From an uncultured Gammaproteobacteria bacterium (GTDB taxonomy: Bacteria; Pseudomonadota; Gammaproteobacteria; Pseudomonadales; DT-91): a DNA stretch of 20,045 nucleotides. The position numbers were made by a program, and so were the translations under genes. The notes below the pieces were generated by a model. The model was not told the DNA's origin. It saw nothing but the letters and a program-made list of their open reading frames with translations, and did no database searches. The stretch spans positions 1-20,045 of the forward strand of contig CAKMZU010000005.1 of assembly GCA_929200485.1 (NCBI GenBank). Direction: 5' to 3'. This document shows, piece by piece, positions 1 through 9,700 of this stretch. The number at the start of each line of letters is the position of its first letter. Position 1 is the stretch's first letter.

Positions 1-2
1 TT

Positions 3-335
3 TGCCTCATATGCACTCCAGAAGAGTTGTTGTTTTCAACTGCTTTTTTTAGGATTACTGACTCGATAATCCCTTCTGCGGGCAATACAGGAAAATTAAT
101 TGCTGCGAATATGCTTATACGCGCAGTCTGTAACTTGCCACATCGCAAGGTTACTGTTCTGGTTGATAGCTGGTACATGCGTGAAACATTTATTGCATCG
201 ATGTTCAAGCGTGAATTTAATGTCATAGGGCAAGCTCGCATAGATACACGCTTATATAATCTGCCTCTGAAACGAAAAAAAGGTCAACGAGGTGCTCCGC
301 GAAAGTACGGTGAAAAATACACAAAAAAACGATGA
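3..335 (+). pseudogene. DDE transposase fragment (IS4/IS701-like), truncated
   Basis: The reading frame is open from the window edge, so the TTG at 27 is probably not a true start. The protein carries features typical of the middle of an IS4-superfamily DDE transposase: 'SAGNTGKLIAANMLIRAV', then 'VTVLVDSWYMR', whose Asp is likely the second catalytic residue, then 'VIGQARIDTRLYNLP' and a basic 'KKGQRGAPRKYGEKYT' stretch. The frame stops at 333-335 right after that stretch, where family members continue for a further 100 or more residues carrying the catalytic Glu. A weak continuation ('NRSQTFQA', about 428-451) can be read in another frame, which suggests frameshift plus decay. No terminal inverted repeats are visible. 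The N-terminal part may lie outside the window. Identity as a transposase is fairly sure; the exact IS family is not. Confidence 0.75.
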
Positions 336-743
336 AAATGACAGGGATCAGTTTTTTCAATAATGGGGCGTCATCTCCCTCTATCGTTAACATTGTATTG
401 TTTTTATTGTGTGAAACGATAGTCATGAATAGAAGCCAGACATTCCAAGCTAACCGGCGATATGAGAAAAAAGATAAATAGTCGCCATCCGGAGACCCAT
501 TTGCATATCATCATGAAAAATATCAGTGGTTACTTGTTGAGAGAGGGCAGCATCCAATTGAACGACCTGAAACTCAAGGGTTTGTAGCTCTTCTACTTTA
601 TTCCCTTTTAATGCCTCTTTAACGCAGGCATTAAACCCGTTTTTTTCAACAAATATACAGAGGTCGTACTTTATACTTTCCATGGAACCAATTGAAAACA
701 TTTCAATCTACTGGGTTACTTCTTAATACATTATTATCTTCTC
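336..743. other. Gene-poor stretch after transposase remnant
   Basis: This stretch of about 400 bases holds no confident gene. Its first 100 bases may be degenerate transposase tail. The rest contains one minus-strand ORF (450-701) of doubtful reality. The 40 bases before the next gene at 744 are very AT-rich, but no clear Shine-Dalgarno sequence or convincing -35/-10 pair stands out. Confidence 0.5.
450..701 (-). CDS. Possible small protein, 83 aa, unknown
   Basis: An ATG-started ORF of 83 codons lies in the gene-poor gap. Its composition looks protein-like, with a mixed acidic and hydrophobic pattern ('ESIKYDLCIFVEKNGF', later 'VEELQTLEFQVVQLDA'). I recognise no family, there is no signal peptide, and no strong ribosome binding site precedes the start. 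It lies on the same strand as the Rhs gene and beyond its 3' end, but the opposing gene at 744-1400 lies between them, so it is not a standard neighbouring immunity gene. It may be a spurious frame. Confidence 0.25.
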   Translation of the reverse strand: MFSIGSMESIKYDLCIFVEKNGFNACVKEALKGNKVEELQTLEFQVVQLDAALSQQVTTDIFHDDMQMGLRMATIYLFSHIAG

Positions 744-1400
744 ATGGTTTCCAGCCCTTATAAACTTATTACATTTTTATTTATATTATTTGTCACCACG
801 CTATTCTCTATGCCTAATGAAGGGGGTGTTGAAAATCCCTCGTTTAATCCAATGACTGAAGAAGGGGTGAAAAATTTATTATTTTTGTACGAAAAAGACA
901 AAAATAAGCTATCTACAATTATAAAGGATCAGTTAATCTTAGGGTTGGAGATCGATATAAATAAGTGTACTTTAAAATTAAGTGAAGATCTCTGGCCTCT
1001 TGATATTGCAATCCCAAAAAACAAACTGTGGCTATATGGATATTATATAAGAAAAGCTAAGTATCTTTTTGAGTCTATTGACACCTTAATTACTGACATA
1101 GAAAAATCTTCACGTTATTTTGAAACAAAAGATAAAAAAATATATTATGACTCTTTATCCAAAAAAGTATCAGAGCTGAAAGAATATAGAATATATTTAA
1201 AAAATTATTCTGATAAGGAAAAAATATCAAGTTTTATTGCTACCCCAGCACACAGCACGCATAATAAAATGGAATGCATTATTAACGATCTTAAAAACCA
1301 AATAGATGAAGTGAATAAGAATAAACTTCCTGACCTTATCACAGTGGTTACTTTACTCATTCAATCCCATAGCATAACCGATACTGAAACAGCCCTTTAA
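744..1400 (+). CDS. Small secreted protein of unknown function (paralog 1)
   Basis: This 218-residue protein has an N-terminal hydrophobic segment (about residues 6-22, 'YKLITFLFILFVTTLFS') that fits a Sec signal peptide or single anchor; the remainder is hydrophilic and Lys-rich. It has two Cys in the mature part (C75 and one in 'KMECIIND'), which could form a periplasmic or extracellular disulfide. The middle (residues about 100-155) looks helical and possibly coiled-coil. No known domain is recognised. By eye it shares motifs with the protein at 19403-19897: 'VKNLLFLY' against 'IKNILYLC', 'DQLILGLEIDINKC' against 'ALISINIPFEC', and identical EKISSF (residues 159-164 here). The gene is more AT-rich than its large neighbours, consistent with separate acquisition. 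It ends 15 bases from the convergent Rhs gene. The start lacks a good Shine-Dalgarno, so the exact start is less certain. Confidence 0.7.
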   Translation: MVSSPYKLITFLFILFVTTLFSMPNEGGVENPSFNPMTEEGVKNLLFLYEKDKNKLSTIIKDQLILGLEIDINKCTLKLSEDLWPLDIAIPKNKLWLYGYYIRKAKYLFESIDTLITDIEKSSRYFETKDKKIYYDSLSKKVSELKEYRIYLKNYSDKEKISSFIATPAHSTHNKMECIINDLKNQIDEVNKNKLPDLITVVTLLIQSHSITDTETAL

Positions 1401-1415
1401 TAGGTCAAGAATACA

Positions 1416-4400
1416 TTAATTGACTGAAGGTACTTTATAATATGAAAAGCCTGTCTTTGTTGACTCGCTTTGCATACCAAAACGTTTGAATGCATCTAAG
1501 ACATTAGGCTTTGCAATCATAAGCAGTTCGTCTTCTGAAAAAACTGTCTCGATTTTACATCGCCCAATGTAATGCTCAACATCCTCTGCCGATAGATGTT
1601 TGAATAACCAGCCACGTATTCGCGTTAGCCACACATGCGGATTTGGAATGCCATTGTCAGGGAACGTTGATTCCATCGGCCCTAAATTCATCATTCGGCC
1701 GTAACCTATCCTATCCATAGATATACCAACAGCATGATCAGCAAAGATATCCGTCGTAAGGTCAACGGTATTTTCCGTTACTGTGGCAGCGATACTCCAC
1801 CCTGAAACAACAGCTTCCGTATTTGCTAACGCTACCGCTGGATTCAGCTTAGCTGCCGCCTCACCGCTGGCAGATAACGAGGCTGTTTCTGCTGCTTCTG
1901 CCGTTGCCCCTGATGATGCAGCAACACTGGACGAACTAAAGAAACGGCTCGCTTGAACAAAGGCATTAGTAATCGTTGGCGCTAAAGAAACAACGACTTG
2001 GCCAATTGCCAACACACTGAGTGCAATACTTGATGAGGACAATGCTTTAGCTACCGTCTTGTTACCGGCATCTAACGCCATCTGTGAGCCTAGCAACGAC
2101 ATACCTGATAACGCAGAGGTAACGCCTGCGCCAATACCCGCAGCTGAAGACAATGTTAATGATGCTCCACCGGTTGGCACAGCAAGAGCAGCCCCAAGGA
2201 TGCCCAGTGAGGTAAAAATACTGCCTAACGTATAATTAACAACTGCGTTATGTCCTGTCGGATCAATATAATTGACAGGGTTAGCATACACATAGGCATA
2301 GCGATTATCGACATCCAAACTATCTCGAGAAACAAAGCGTCGCAATTCGGGTGAATAAAAGCGGTGTCTTAGATAGGTTAAACCGAGTTCTGGATTGTTT
2401 AATTCTTGCTTCCAACCAAATGCATTCAACACGGGTCTGTGATTTTTATTCTTATCTAAAATCTTCCCGTAAGCATCATAGTGCTGCCCTTCTAATGACG
2501 TATCACCGGATCCCTGTAACTGTAGATATGCCCCCATACTCTGGTTAACCGTAAAACCCTGGCCCATACTCTGATCTGCCTTGACACCAATAATGCCTGA
2601 GTCCTGGCGAATAAAACTGTGCCACTGTCTATCTTTGTAGACCGTCTGAATACTATGGTGTTGATCAGGGTAATAATCGCTGTGAGCTTGCTTTGTAAAG
2701 GCATGACCTAATATACCGTTTGGCCAATATTGAAACGCGGTATCCTCTCCCCCCGTTGTTGACACATTTAGTAAATAACCCGCATCATCATAAGCGTAAC
2801 GCTTGCCTTTATGATCCTGAATTAACCGACCATTGGCATCATAAATAACAGGGATAGATGAATGATTACCGTTCAGTTTCAGATTCGTCAGCTGATCTAT
2901 CGTATTATAAAAATACTCGATTCTCTCTGTATTACCGCTGGTGGCATTTGAATGCTCACTGACCAGATTGTCATTACCATCGTATTGATAGTGTCTTTCC
3001 CATACATCATTTTTACCTCCAATCTCGGCACTCTCAGTTTCCGCACCCCCACTTTCGGCAATATGTTTCTCATTCGATAATCGCCTTAAACCATCATAAG
3101 TATATTCAATCACTTCTTTTTCAGATTGACTGGCATGGCCGACGACTTGCGTTAATTGCGTTAATTGCGTTAATTGCGTTAATTCACCTAAGGCATCATA
3201 GGCATAATCTACCGTAAATGTTGACAGGGATTGATGATTACTACTTGATGTTTTGATTAATCGATCTTGCGCTCCATAGGTATAATGAGTTTGGGTAGCG
3301 CCTGTGCCTTCCGCATCAAAATCCCTTCGCAACAACTGACCCTTTTTTCCATTATCATCTTCACCGTAGTAAAAATTAATGGTGCTGTTATCCATCGTGA
3401 TTTGCGATAAATGCCCTTTATCTTTTGTCTTATATACTAATTTTTGCACAGTACCATTGGCATCTGTTTGCTGACAAACGCGATCATAAGCGTCTCGATC
3501 TAATATCAATGATCGATTGTCAGGATAATGCAGCGCTCTCAATGCACCACTTTGCGTATAATGATAATGCACCCATTGATTATCGCTATCAGAGGCAGCT
3601 GTGAGCTTTCCTTCCGCATCGTAGTGATGATGAATCTGATAAGGCTTTTTATTTCGCTCCCATGATCGTGTGATTAATAACCCGCGTGGATTGTATTGAT
3701 ACTCAATTGCATGGCCATCTTGTAATTCTCTTTTGATCTCAAAGCCATTGGTGTCATAGCTATGTTTCGTTGATAAACGATGGCCATCACTTAATGCGGG
3801 AGACTCCACCTGACACAACAAACCATCCCCATCATAGTGATATCGATACCCTTCATGAGAGCTGGTCATCTCGCCAGAGGTGTAGGATTTATGCCAGGTA
3901 AATAACTTGTTTTCCAGATTAAACTCGCGCTTTTTGTGTATCGCCCGTTTATCGAACGTGCTGACCTTGGATAACACAGGATTCTGATGCGCATCATATT
4001 CATGTTTCACTTCCACCGTGCTGTGTTTTTTTTGTGTCGATAGTTCGACGAGGCTGGTTGATTGGTAAATAAGCTTTTTAAAACCGTCATGAATGTCTGT
4101 CGTTTGGACAAAATCAGTTGGCTTATCATAGGTATTATTAGTCACAGGAAATGATTGCGTAATCGTTTGACGTCGCCAGGGTTGTTTAGTTACCACGGTC
4201 CGCTTTCTGCCATTAATATGTGTTGTCGTTGCTAAATCTGCATCCTCATACTGAAAGCTATGCACATTACCAAATGGGTCTGTCGTCTTTATGGGGCGTT
4301 CATGCTCATCATATTCGGTTGTCGTTTTAAGCCCTAACCGATCGATTTTAGAGGTTATTTTTCCAAAACCGTTATAGGTTTGAGTCAGCAAGTTCCGCCA

Positions 4401-6380
4401 CTGCCCTTTGTACTCATCATTAAGCAAAATCATTCTGTTAGACGCATCAAGAATGGTCTGATGTTTATCTCCTAAAGGGCTTTGGTAAACAACCGTGTTT
4501 TTTTTATCCTCCGAAAACACTTGATAAACCAGAGTAATGACATTGCCTTCGGGGTCTGTTCGGGTCTGCTCCCGATTGAGGCCATCATAGGTATAAAGGG
4601 TTAGCTCACCCTTGGGTGTCAATTCTTTTATTTTTTGACCATTGCGCGTATCAATCACCCTTTTGTACTTTCGCTGCCCATCACTGATTTTAGTGACTTC
4701 TAATTCACAGGTATCTTTATTGAAGTGATAATTAATACGCTTCGTAATACTCTGCACCCCAGGCTTATCAGGCATTAGCCATTTTGTGGTGGTGGATGTT
4801 CTTCGCCCCCGCTCATCAAAGGTAAATTGAATTTGCTTCCACGGCTCCCATTTCTCTGCGTTAACATCAGGTTTATAGTGATGCTTTTCATCATGGTATG
4901 TCATTCCAGTTGGGTCTAATTGATATTGCTTTTTAATCGCACGGCCCGATAACTCATCCTGTTCCACTTTTTCTTTAAGTAAACTATAGTGATCCGTAAA
5001 GTATGCATAGGTTGTTTTCTTCAAGCTTACCCATTGGTTTTTCGTCTGATCATAAACTGAATGCACTTCTTTGAGTTTATTACCGTAACGATCGTAGCGT
5101 GTGTCGACTTTATCGCTCGGAACATAACCACTGCGTTTTTCATGCCAAACCCAGTGGGTGACATTCAAGGGTTTATCATAATTGGTTGATCGACTGTATT
5201 TAAATGGTGAAATATCGTATTGATAAGTTGTTTTTGTATAGGGCTTGCCTTCACTTTGTGTTTGAATTTCAACTGGGAGATGCAGATAATTATATTTATA
5301 CACCTTCTGATTCAACTGCTTACCATTCACACGAACAACATTGACTGAATATCGATAAGATTGGTCTTCACTATCCATTAAACTATCGCCCTGATCTGAT
5401 AATGCATATTTTGGATAACCCGTATAATTATTCCCCTTCGCATATTGATAGTTAACTTCGTGATGCACTTTTTCATCCGCTAAATCAAACTGTTTGAAGC
5501 GAATAACCACGGGGAGTTCTTTACTTGATTGAGCGTCTTTATAGGGAATGCTGCCGTAGACGAGATCTGTCATTAATCCTTCAGGTGATGCTATGGTCCT
5601 TATTAGATTCTGCCCAAACATTGAGGTGTAAGTAATGTGATAAACCTGCTTTAACGGGTTGATGATTTGATTGATACCCATGGCATTAAAATAGACTCGC
5701 TGTTCACGGCCATCCGGGTAGTGTATGGCCATCGTTTGCGGTTCATATTCAAAACGGTAGGTATTGCCGTAATTATCGATGATTTTTTTCAGACGAGCAG
5801 ACTCAAGTTTTGAGACAGGCTCTTCATAAAAGTATTGAACAGCGTTATTAAATCGATCAAGACGCAGCACAATAAGCCCTTGATGAGAAAAATAATGAAC
5901 GCTGCCATCTTTATAGGTGGTTTTATAACGATAACTTAGCTGTTTAAAGCCTGGAATTAGCCTGGCTTCAACTGCATCCGCAAAGTATGAACCATGCTGG
6001 TTATAATATTTTAACCCTGAAGCATAGCCTGTCTCATCATGCCACTCATTATCAATAAGCCACTGTTTGCCGCCAATCTCCGCAGTTTTATCTGAAATGT
6101 AGTCTAAATCCAAACGCCAACCTGTAGGCAAACCAAACATACCCTCAGCGTTAAATTGATAATCAAGGTGGATTTTAAGGGGCTCTCGTCGGCCGGGGAT
6201 ATCGATCAAGGGATAAGAGAAACTAAATGTACCTGTGGCCGTATTGACTTGGGCACGAAACATATTTGCATGATTATAGGCTTGGCTCCCTTTATAGCTT
6301 TCAGCCACAACACCAAACGATAAGCCAACAAAAAGACTTATAAAAAATGTTAGTCGTTCACCACCCTTTATTGATCTCAT
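1416..6380 (-). CDS. Sec-exported Rhs/YD-repeat protein with unknown C-terminal tip
   Basis: This 1654-residue protein starts with a signal peptide (residues 1-26, hydrophobic 'LTFFISLFVGLSFGVVA'). A beta-rich N-terminal region follows (about 28-230), including 'ANMFRAQVNTATGTFSFSY', as in TcC/Rhs-type toxins. Many YD/Rhs repeats come next (for example 'YDGLNREQTRTDPEGNV', 'YDAHQNP', 'YDGDGLL'). The Rhs-associated core ends near residues 1340-1376 with 'RFYSPELRRFVSRDSL' and 'YVYANPVNYIDPTG', the usual boundary before a polymorphic toxin. The remaining 278 residues are an Ala/Ser/Gly-rich hydrophobic stretch (about 1380-1560) and a tail of about 100 residues that I do not recognise. In known Rhs proteins the repeats form a cocoon around the C-terminal effector. 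There is no PAAR domain, so Sec export rather than type VI loading is inferred. No same-strand immunity gene follows. The ATG is supported by AAGGGA five bases upstream. Confidence 0.88.
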   Translation of the reverse strand: MRSIKGGERLTFFISLFVGLSFGVVAESYKGSQAYNHANMFRAQVNTATGTFSFSYPLIDIPGRREPLKIHLDYQFNAEGMFGLPTGWRLDLDYISDKTAEIGGKQWLIDNEWHDETGYASGLKYYNQHGSYFADAVEARLIPGFKQLSYRYKTTYKDGSVHYFSHQGLIVLRLDRFNNAVQYFYEEPVSKLESARLKKIIDNYGNTYRFEYEPQTMAIHYPDGREQRVYFNAMGINQIINPLKQVYHITYTSMFGQNLIRTIASPEGLMTDLVYGSIPYKDAQSSKELPVVIRFKQFDLADEKVHHEVNYQYAKGNNYTGYPKYALSDQGDSLMDSEDQSYRYSVNVVRVNGKQLNQKVYKYNYLHLPVEIQTQSEGKPYTKTTYQYDISPFKYSRSTNYDKPLNVTHWVWHEKRSGYVPSDKVDTRYDRYGNKLKEVHSVYDQTKNQWVSLKKTTYAYFTDHYSLLKEKVEQDELSGRAIKKQYQLDPTGMTYHDEKHHYKPDVNAEKWEPWKQIQFTFDERGRRTSTTTKWLMPDKPGVQSITKRINYHFNKDTCELEVTKISDGQRKYKRVIDTRNGQKIKELTPKGELTLYTYDGLNREQTRTDPEGNVITLVYQVFSEDKKNTVVYQSPLGDKHQTILDASNRMILLNDEYKGQWRNLLTQTYNGFGKITSKIDRLGLKTTTEYDEHERPIKTTDPFGNVHSFQYEDADLATTTHINGRKRTVVTKQPWRRQTITQSFPVTNNTYDKPTDFVQTTDIHDGFKKLIYQSTSLVELSTQKKHSTVEVKHEYDAHQNPVLSKVSTFDKRAIHKKREFNLENKLFTWHKSYTSGEMTSSHEGYRYHYDGDGLLCQVESPALSDGHRLSTKHSYDTNGFEIKRELQDGHAIEYQYNPRGLLITRSWERNKKPYQIHHHYDAEGKLTAASDSDNQWVHYHYTQSGALRALHYPDNRSLILDRDAYDRVCQQTDANGTVQKLVYKTKDKGHLSQITMDNSTINFYYGEDDNGKKGQLLRRDFDAEGTGATQTHYTYGAQDRLIKTSSSNHQSLSTFTVDYAYDALGELTQLTQLTQLTQVVGHASQSEKEVIEYTYDGLRRLSNEKHIAESGGAETESAEIGGKNDVWERHYQYDGNDNLVSEHSNATSGNTERIEYFYNTIDQLTNLKLNGNHSSIPVIYDANGRLIQDHKGKRYAYDDAGYLLNVSTTGGEDTAFQYWPNGILGHAFTKQAHSDYYPDQHHSIQTVYKDRQWHSFIRQDSGIIGVKADQSMGQGFTVNQSMGAYLQLQGSGDTSLEGQHYDAYGKILDKNKNHRPVLNAFGWKQELNNPELGLTYLRHRFYSPELRRFVSRDSLDVDNRYAYVYANPVNYIDPTGHNAVVNYTLGSIFTSLGILGAALAVPTGGASLTLSSAAGIGAGVTSALSGMSLLGSQMALDAGNKTVAKALSSSSIALSVLAIGQVVVSLAPTITNAFVQASRFFSSSSVAASSGATAEAAETASLSASGEAAAKLNPAVALANTEAVVSGWSIAATVTENTVDLTTDIFADHAVGISMDRIGYGRMMNLGPMESTFPDNGIPNPHVWLTRIRGWLFKHLSAEDVEHYIGRCKIETVFSEDELLMIAKPNVLDAFKRFGMQSESTKTGFSYYKVPSVN
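3147..3182 (-). repeat. Four tandem 9-bp repeats inside rhs (Leu-Thr-Gln x4)
   Basis: The unit TTGCGTTAA (plus strand) occurs four times in a row without a mismatch. On the coding strand it encodes (LTQ)x4 at residues 1067-1078 of the Rhs protein, just after a YD repeat ('YDALGE'). The period is a multiple of three, so slippage would change length without breaking the frame. Confidence 0.95.
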
Positions 6381-6438
6381 TAGCGTCCCTTGTTAGACAC
6401 GAAACTAATAAGACAATAATTTTTTCAGTTAATTTCAT
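6358..6438 (-). CDS. Possible leader peptide ORF overlapping rhs start, 26 aa
   Basis: An ATG-started ORF (beginning 'MKLTEKIIVLLVSCLT') is preceded by TAAGGG about nine bases upstream. It runs across the Rhs start codon in another frame and stops 23 bases inside the Rhs gene. Lys followed by a hydrophobic run and a Cys resembles the start of a signal peptide or lipoprotein, but the ORF is too short to be a mature protein. It could couple translation to the Rhs gene, be a remnant of an older signal sequence, or be chance. Confidence 0.3.
   Translation of the reverse strand: MKLTEKIIVLLVSCLTRDANEINKGW
6386..6391 (-). promoter_or_regulatory. Ribosome binding site of the Rhs gene
   Basis: AAGGGA on the minus strand ends five bases before the ATG at 6380 and supports that start codon, which places the signal peptide at the N-terminus. 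Confidence 0.6.
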
Positions 6439-6636
6439 TCGTATAAACCCTTAACCCATCCATGACTATCGTTCATATAATTATCAACTGTCATTAGCAC
6501 AGTTTTGTGCCCGAACAGCATCCCTACAGGCTAAAATGGCCAAGACAATTGGTTTATCGATGCATTAAGGCAAATGGAAGAGTGTTAAACCATTCAACGC
6601 TGTCATAAGAATCTTCAATCCACAGGATGCAGGCAT

Positions 6637-6658
6637 TGATCGAATAGCCATTCGATCA
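6637..6658. repeat. Inverted repeat, 9-bp arms, 4-base loop
   Basis: TGATCGAAT, then AGCC, then ATTCGATCA: the arms are perfectly complementary. There is no T-tract after either side, so a rho-independent terminator is unlikely. Its place about 120 bases before the giant gene is compatible with an operator or an RNA hairpin in a leader. Function unknown. Confidence 0.55.
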
Positions 6659-6675
6659 GGGCATGGATTCGGCTA

Positions 6676-6689
6676 GCGCATATATGCGC
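6676..6689. repeat. Perfect 14-base palindrome
   Basis: GCGCATATATGCGC is its own reverse complement. It lies 17 bases after the inverted repeat at 6637-6658 and about 90 bases before the giant gene. Palindromes of this size often bind dimeric regulators, but nothing here identifies one. Confidence 0.5.
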
Positions 6690-6778
6690 ATAAGTGACGA
6701 ATACAATGAACAATAATGAACCATGTTAGAGAAATAAAATCTAAAACAGGTTTATGGTCTTGCTTGGTTTGAAAAGAA

Positions 6779-9700
6779 ATGCCCTCATTTCGTCACTATG
6801 CATTATTAATTCTAATATTATTAATGTCTGTAGGTACCAAAGCTGCAGATATTAATGCGAGCCTAAGCACAGACAGTACATATTATTCACCCGATGGCAT
6901 TCTCTCCATTGATTTAATTCTTGAAAATACTGGCACCGTAGAGCATGCATTTACAAGTATTGTTACTGACTGGTTATCGCTGACGGTTCAAGATTTTGAA
7001 GGCAAACCCGCACCTGTCTTTACATCACTTGATATTACTGCGGATATAAAAACACCGCCGGGAGATACGCGAACATCAGCAGGTGATTTTGATAAAAATG
7101 CGGATCTGAATATTACCAATGCGGTGCTTTCCCCTAGCGCAAGCATTACCTATCACATCAATGCAAAGGTCAATTCACGCATACTGACGCGCATCTCGTT
7201 GAAGGCATTGGTTGATGGCACAGCCACCAATACGCTGACATTGCCTTCTGGCAAGTTAGACTTCTCAATAGCCAAAACAGCCGATGTCAGTGAATACAAA
7301 CCCGGAAGTCAGGTGGTTTATACCATCCGTATCGAGAATACAGGGGAGATTCCCTTGCTTGGGATGACGGTGGATGATCTGGTCAGTCAAATCAAAGGCC
7401 AGGATGTCAATGGCAATGAAATTCCCGCCTTTAGTAGCGTTCAATCCATCACAGCGACGACAGATTCAGCGCAATCATCTGCAGGCGATTTCAGTGCAAC
7501 GGGGCCAGATCTAAACGCCAAGAATGTCATGGTAAAACCCAAAGGGTGGGTGAGTTATGAAATCACAGCGACAGTGGCGGCAACATTGGTCGGCCCTATT
7601 ACGAACAGTGCAGAGGCACAAAGCTTTGCTGTTAAGAAAACATCTAATGATTTGACGTTGAATTCAGCCCCTGAAAACCTGACCGTTGATTATACTGTCA
7701 GCCCTGCGAAAAAATACAAGCCGAGCGATGTGCTCACCTACACCATTACTTTGACAAATACCGGCGCTGGGTTTGCCTCAAATTATAATGTCATCAATGC
7801 CCTTAAAGCCTTGTCTATCAATCTTGCGAATAATGGCGATACGAAAGTTTATGATCACAGGGATGTTGCCGGCCATCCATTTAGCACTTGGACGGTGACG
7901 GTTAAATCCGTAAGCAGCGGCAGTGTGTCGTCTTTGGGTGTGGGAACCGTATTAACCAATAATGATTTGAAAGATGTTGTCAGTGTGGCACCTGCGGGCA
8001 GGATAATCTATGAAATCAAGGCAAATACTAAGCCAGAGGCTATCTCGGATATCCCAACTGAGGTGAGTGCGACATCAGCGGCAGGTGGCACGACAATAAC
8101 CCAGTCACTGAACCTAACCGCTAATGCATTGACGGATGCGGTGACTGTGACTAAAACGCCTGTCAGTACTGAATATGAGCCCGGCGGATGGGTGACCTAT
8201 ACCATTACTGCGACAAATACAGACAGTAATTTATTTGCTGATAATTTCACCATCAAAGATCAGATAGCAACTTGCCAAAAAGTGACGCTTGCCGATGGTT
8301 CAAAAGGCCCGCCTTTTTCGAAATGGAAGTTAACGGTTAAATCCTCGGAGGGTGCTGGCACAGACCCCGGGTTATTCGATTACGACACCATCAAAACAGG
8401 GGACATTGCTATCACTGCAGACTTTGCCGCCGCAGGAAAAGTGGTTTATCAACTCGATGCGCAAGTTAACCCGCAAGCAGTGGGGACGATTTTAGATGCC
8501 CCTTGCCCTGATGACAATGTGACTGAAGAAGGCGGAGGCATCAATGCACCAGAAGGCAAAGCCGAGGTGTTAAAGCTGGTTGATAAGCAGCACTTTGTGC
8601 CCGGCAGTGACCTGACATACACCATCACAGTAAAAAATTCCGGCGCTGGTTTTTTAACAAAGCTGCCTGTTGTGGATGACCTACAAAGCGTGACAGCCAC
8701 AGGAGGCAGCGGCAACGAGCCAGCCTTTTCGGGGTGGACAATTACAACGGCTGTGACTGATAGTGCAGGCGGTGTCTCCGTTAATAGTAACCCAGATCTT
8801 GATGGCACCATTAAACCGAATGAAAACCTGAATACCCACGCGAATATTTACCCGGGAGATACGGTTACCTACACCATTGTTGCAACGACGCAACAGGATT
8901 TGATTTCAACCGTCACTAACGAAATTCGTGTGGGTGATGATGCCACCTCTAAAACCTCTTCTGACCCATTGCCTTATGAATTGAAGTTAACTAAAAGTGT
9001 CAATAAATATTATTATTCTCAAGGAGATAATACCCTTGTTTACACTATTCGCATCAAGAGTGAGGCGCGAGGTGGGTTCGCTAATGACATTCCAGTTGAC
9101 GATGACTTTCAGCTGATTACGGCAGAATTACTCCACCCTGCGGGTAAACAAGTGGCCGCCTTTGAAAGCTTTAGTATTAAGACGACCGCCTCAACTGGCG
9201 CAGATGCAGGCTTGAATAGCGATTATGCAACGAAGGGCTTGCACGCCAAGGCATCACTGCCGCCTGGCGGGTATGTTGAATATACTGTTACGGCAACGAT
9301 TCCTGATCGTGAACAGGATTCTATTGTTTGGGGGGAAATTACCAATACCGTTAGTATGACAACCAAGGCAGGTATTATTACAGATAGAGTAACGACATGG
9401 CCGAAGAAGCCGGATATTCGCTTGCAAAAAACAGTTGATCAGCTGTTTTACAAAGCTGGTGAAGTAGTCACTTACCACATACGCATTGATAACGACGGCG
9501 ATGGATATGCAAACGATGCGACTGTTATTGATGATATTGCTGCACTCGGTCTGTTTAAAAGCTGGACATTTTCCACCAAAACCGATGGTGTAGGCTCGCG
9601 TGTGGTTAACCCGCTCGTTGATAACCAAAACATCAATAATCGTGTCGATATTGCACCTGGCGGCTTTGTTGAGATAGCCATCAAAGGCATTGTGGTAGAT

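Larger units (their letters stand above)
6392..6778. other. Divergent intergenic region between the two giant genes
   Basis: About 390 bases separate the start of the Rhs gene from the start of the DUF11-repeat gene, so the promoters of both should lie here. I cannot name a convincing -35/-10 pair. Apart from the short ORF at the Rhs start, the region holds a perfect 9-bp inverted repeat (6637-6658) and a 14-base palindrome (6676-6689). No credible longer gene is seen in any frame. Confidence 0.6.

Noticed and set aside
6560..6675. Plus-strand reading 'NPQDAGIDRIAIRSGHGFG' as remnant gene
   Set aside because: The frame is short, closed by a stop on both sides, has no start, and matches no family I know.
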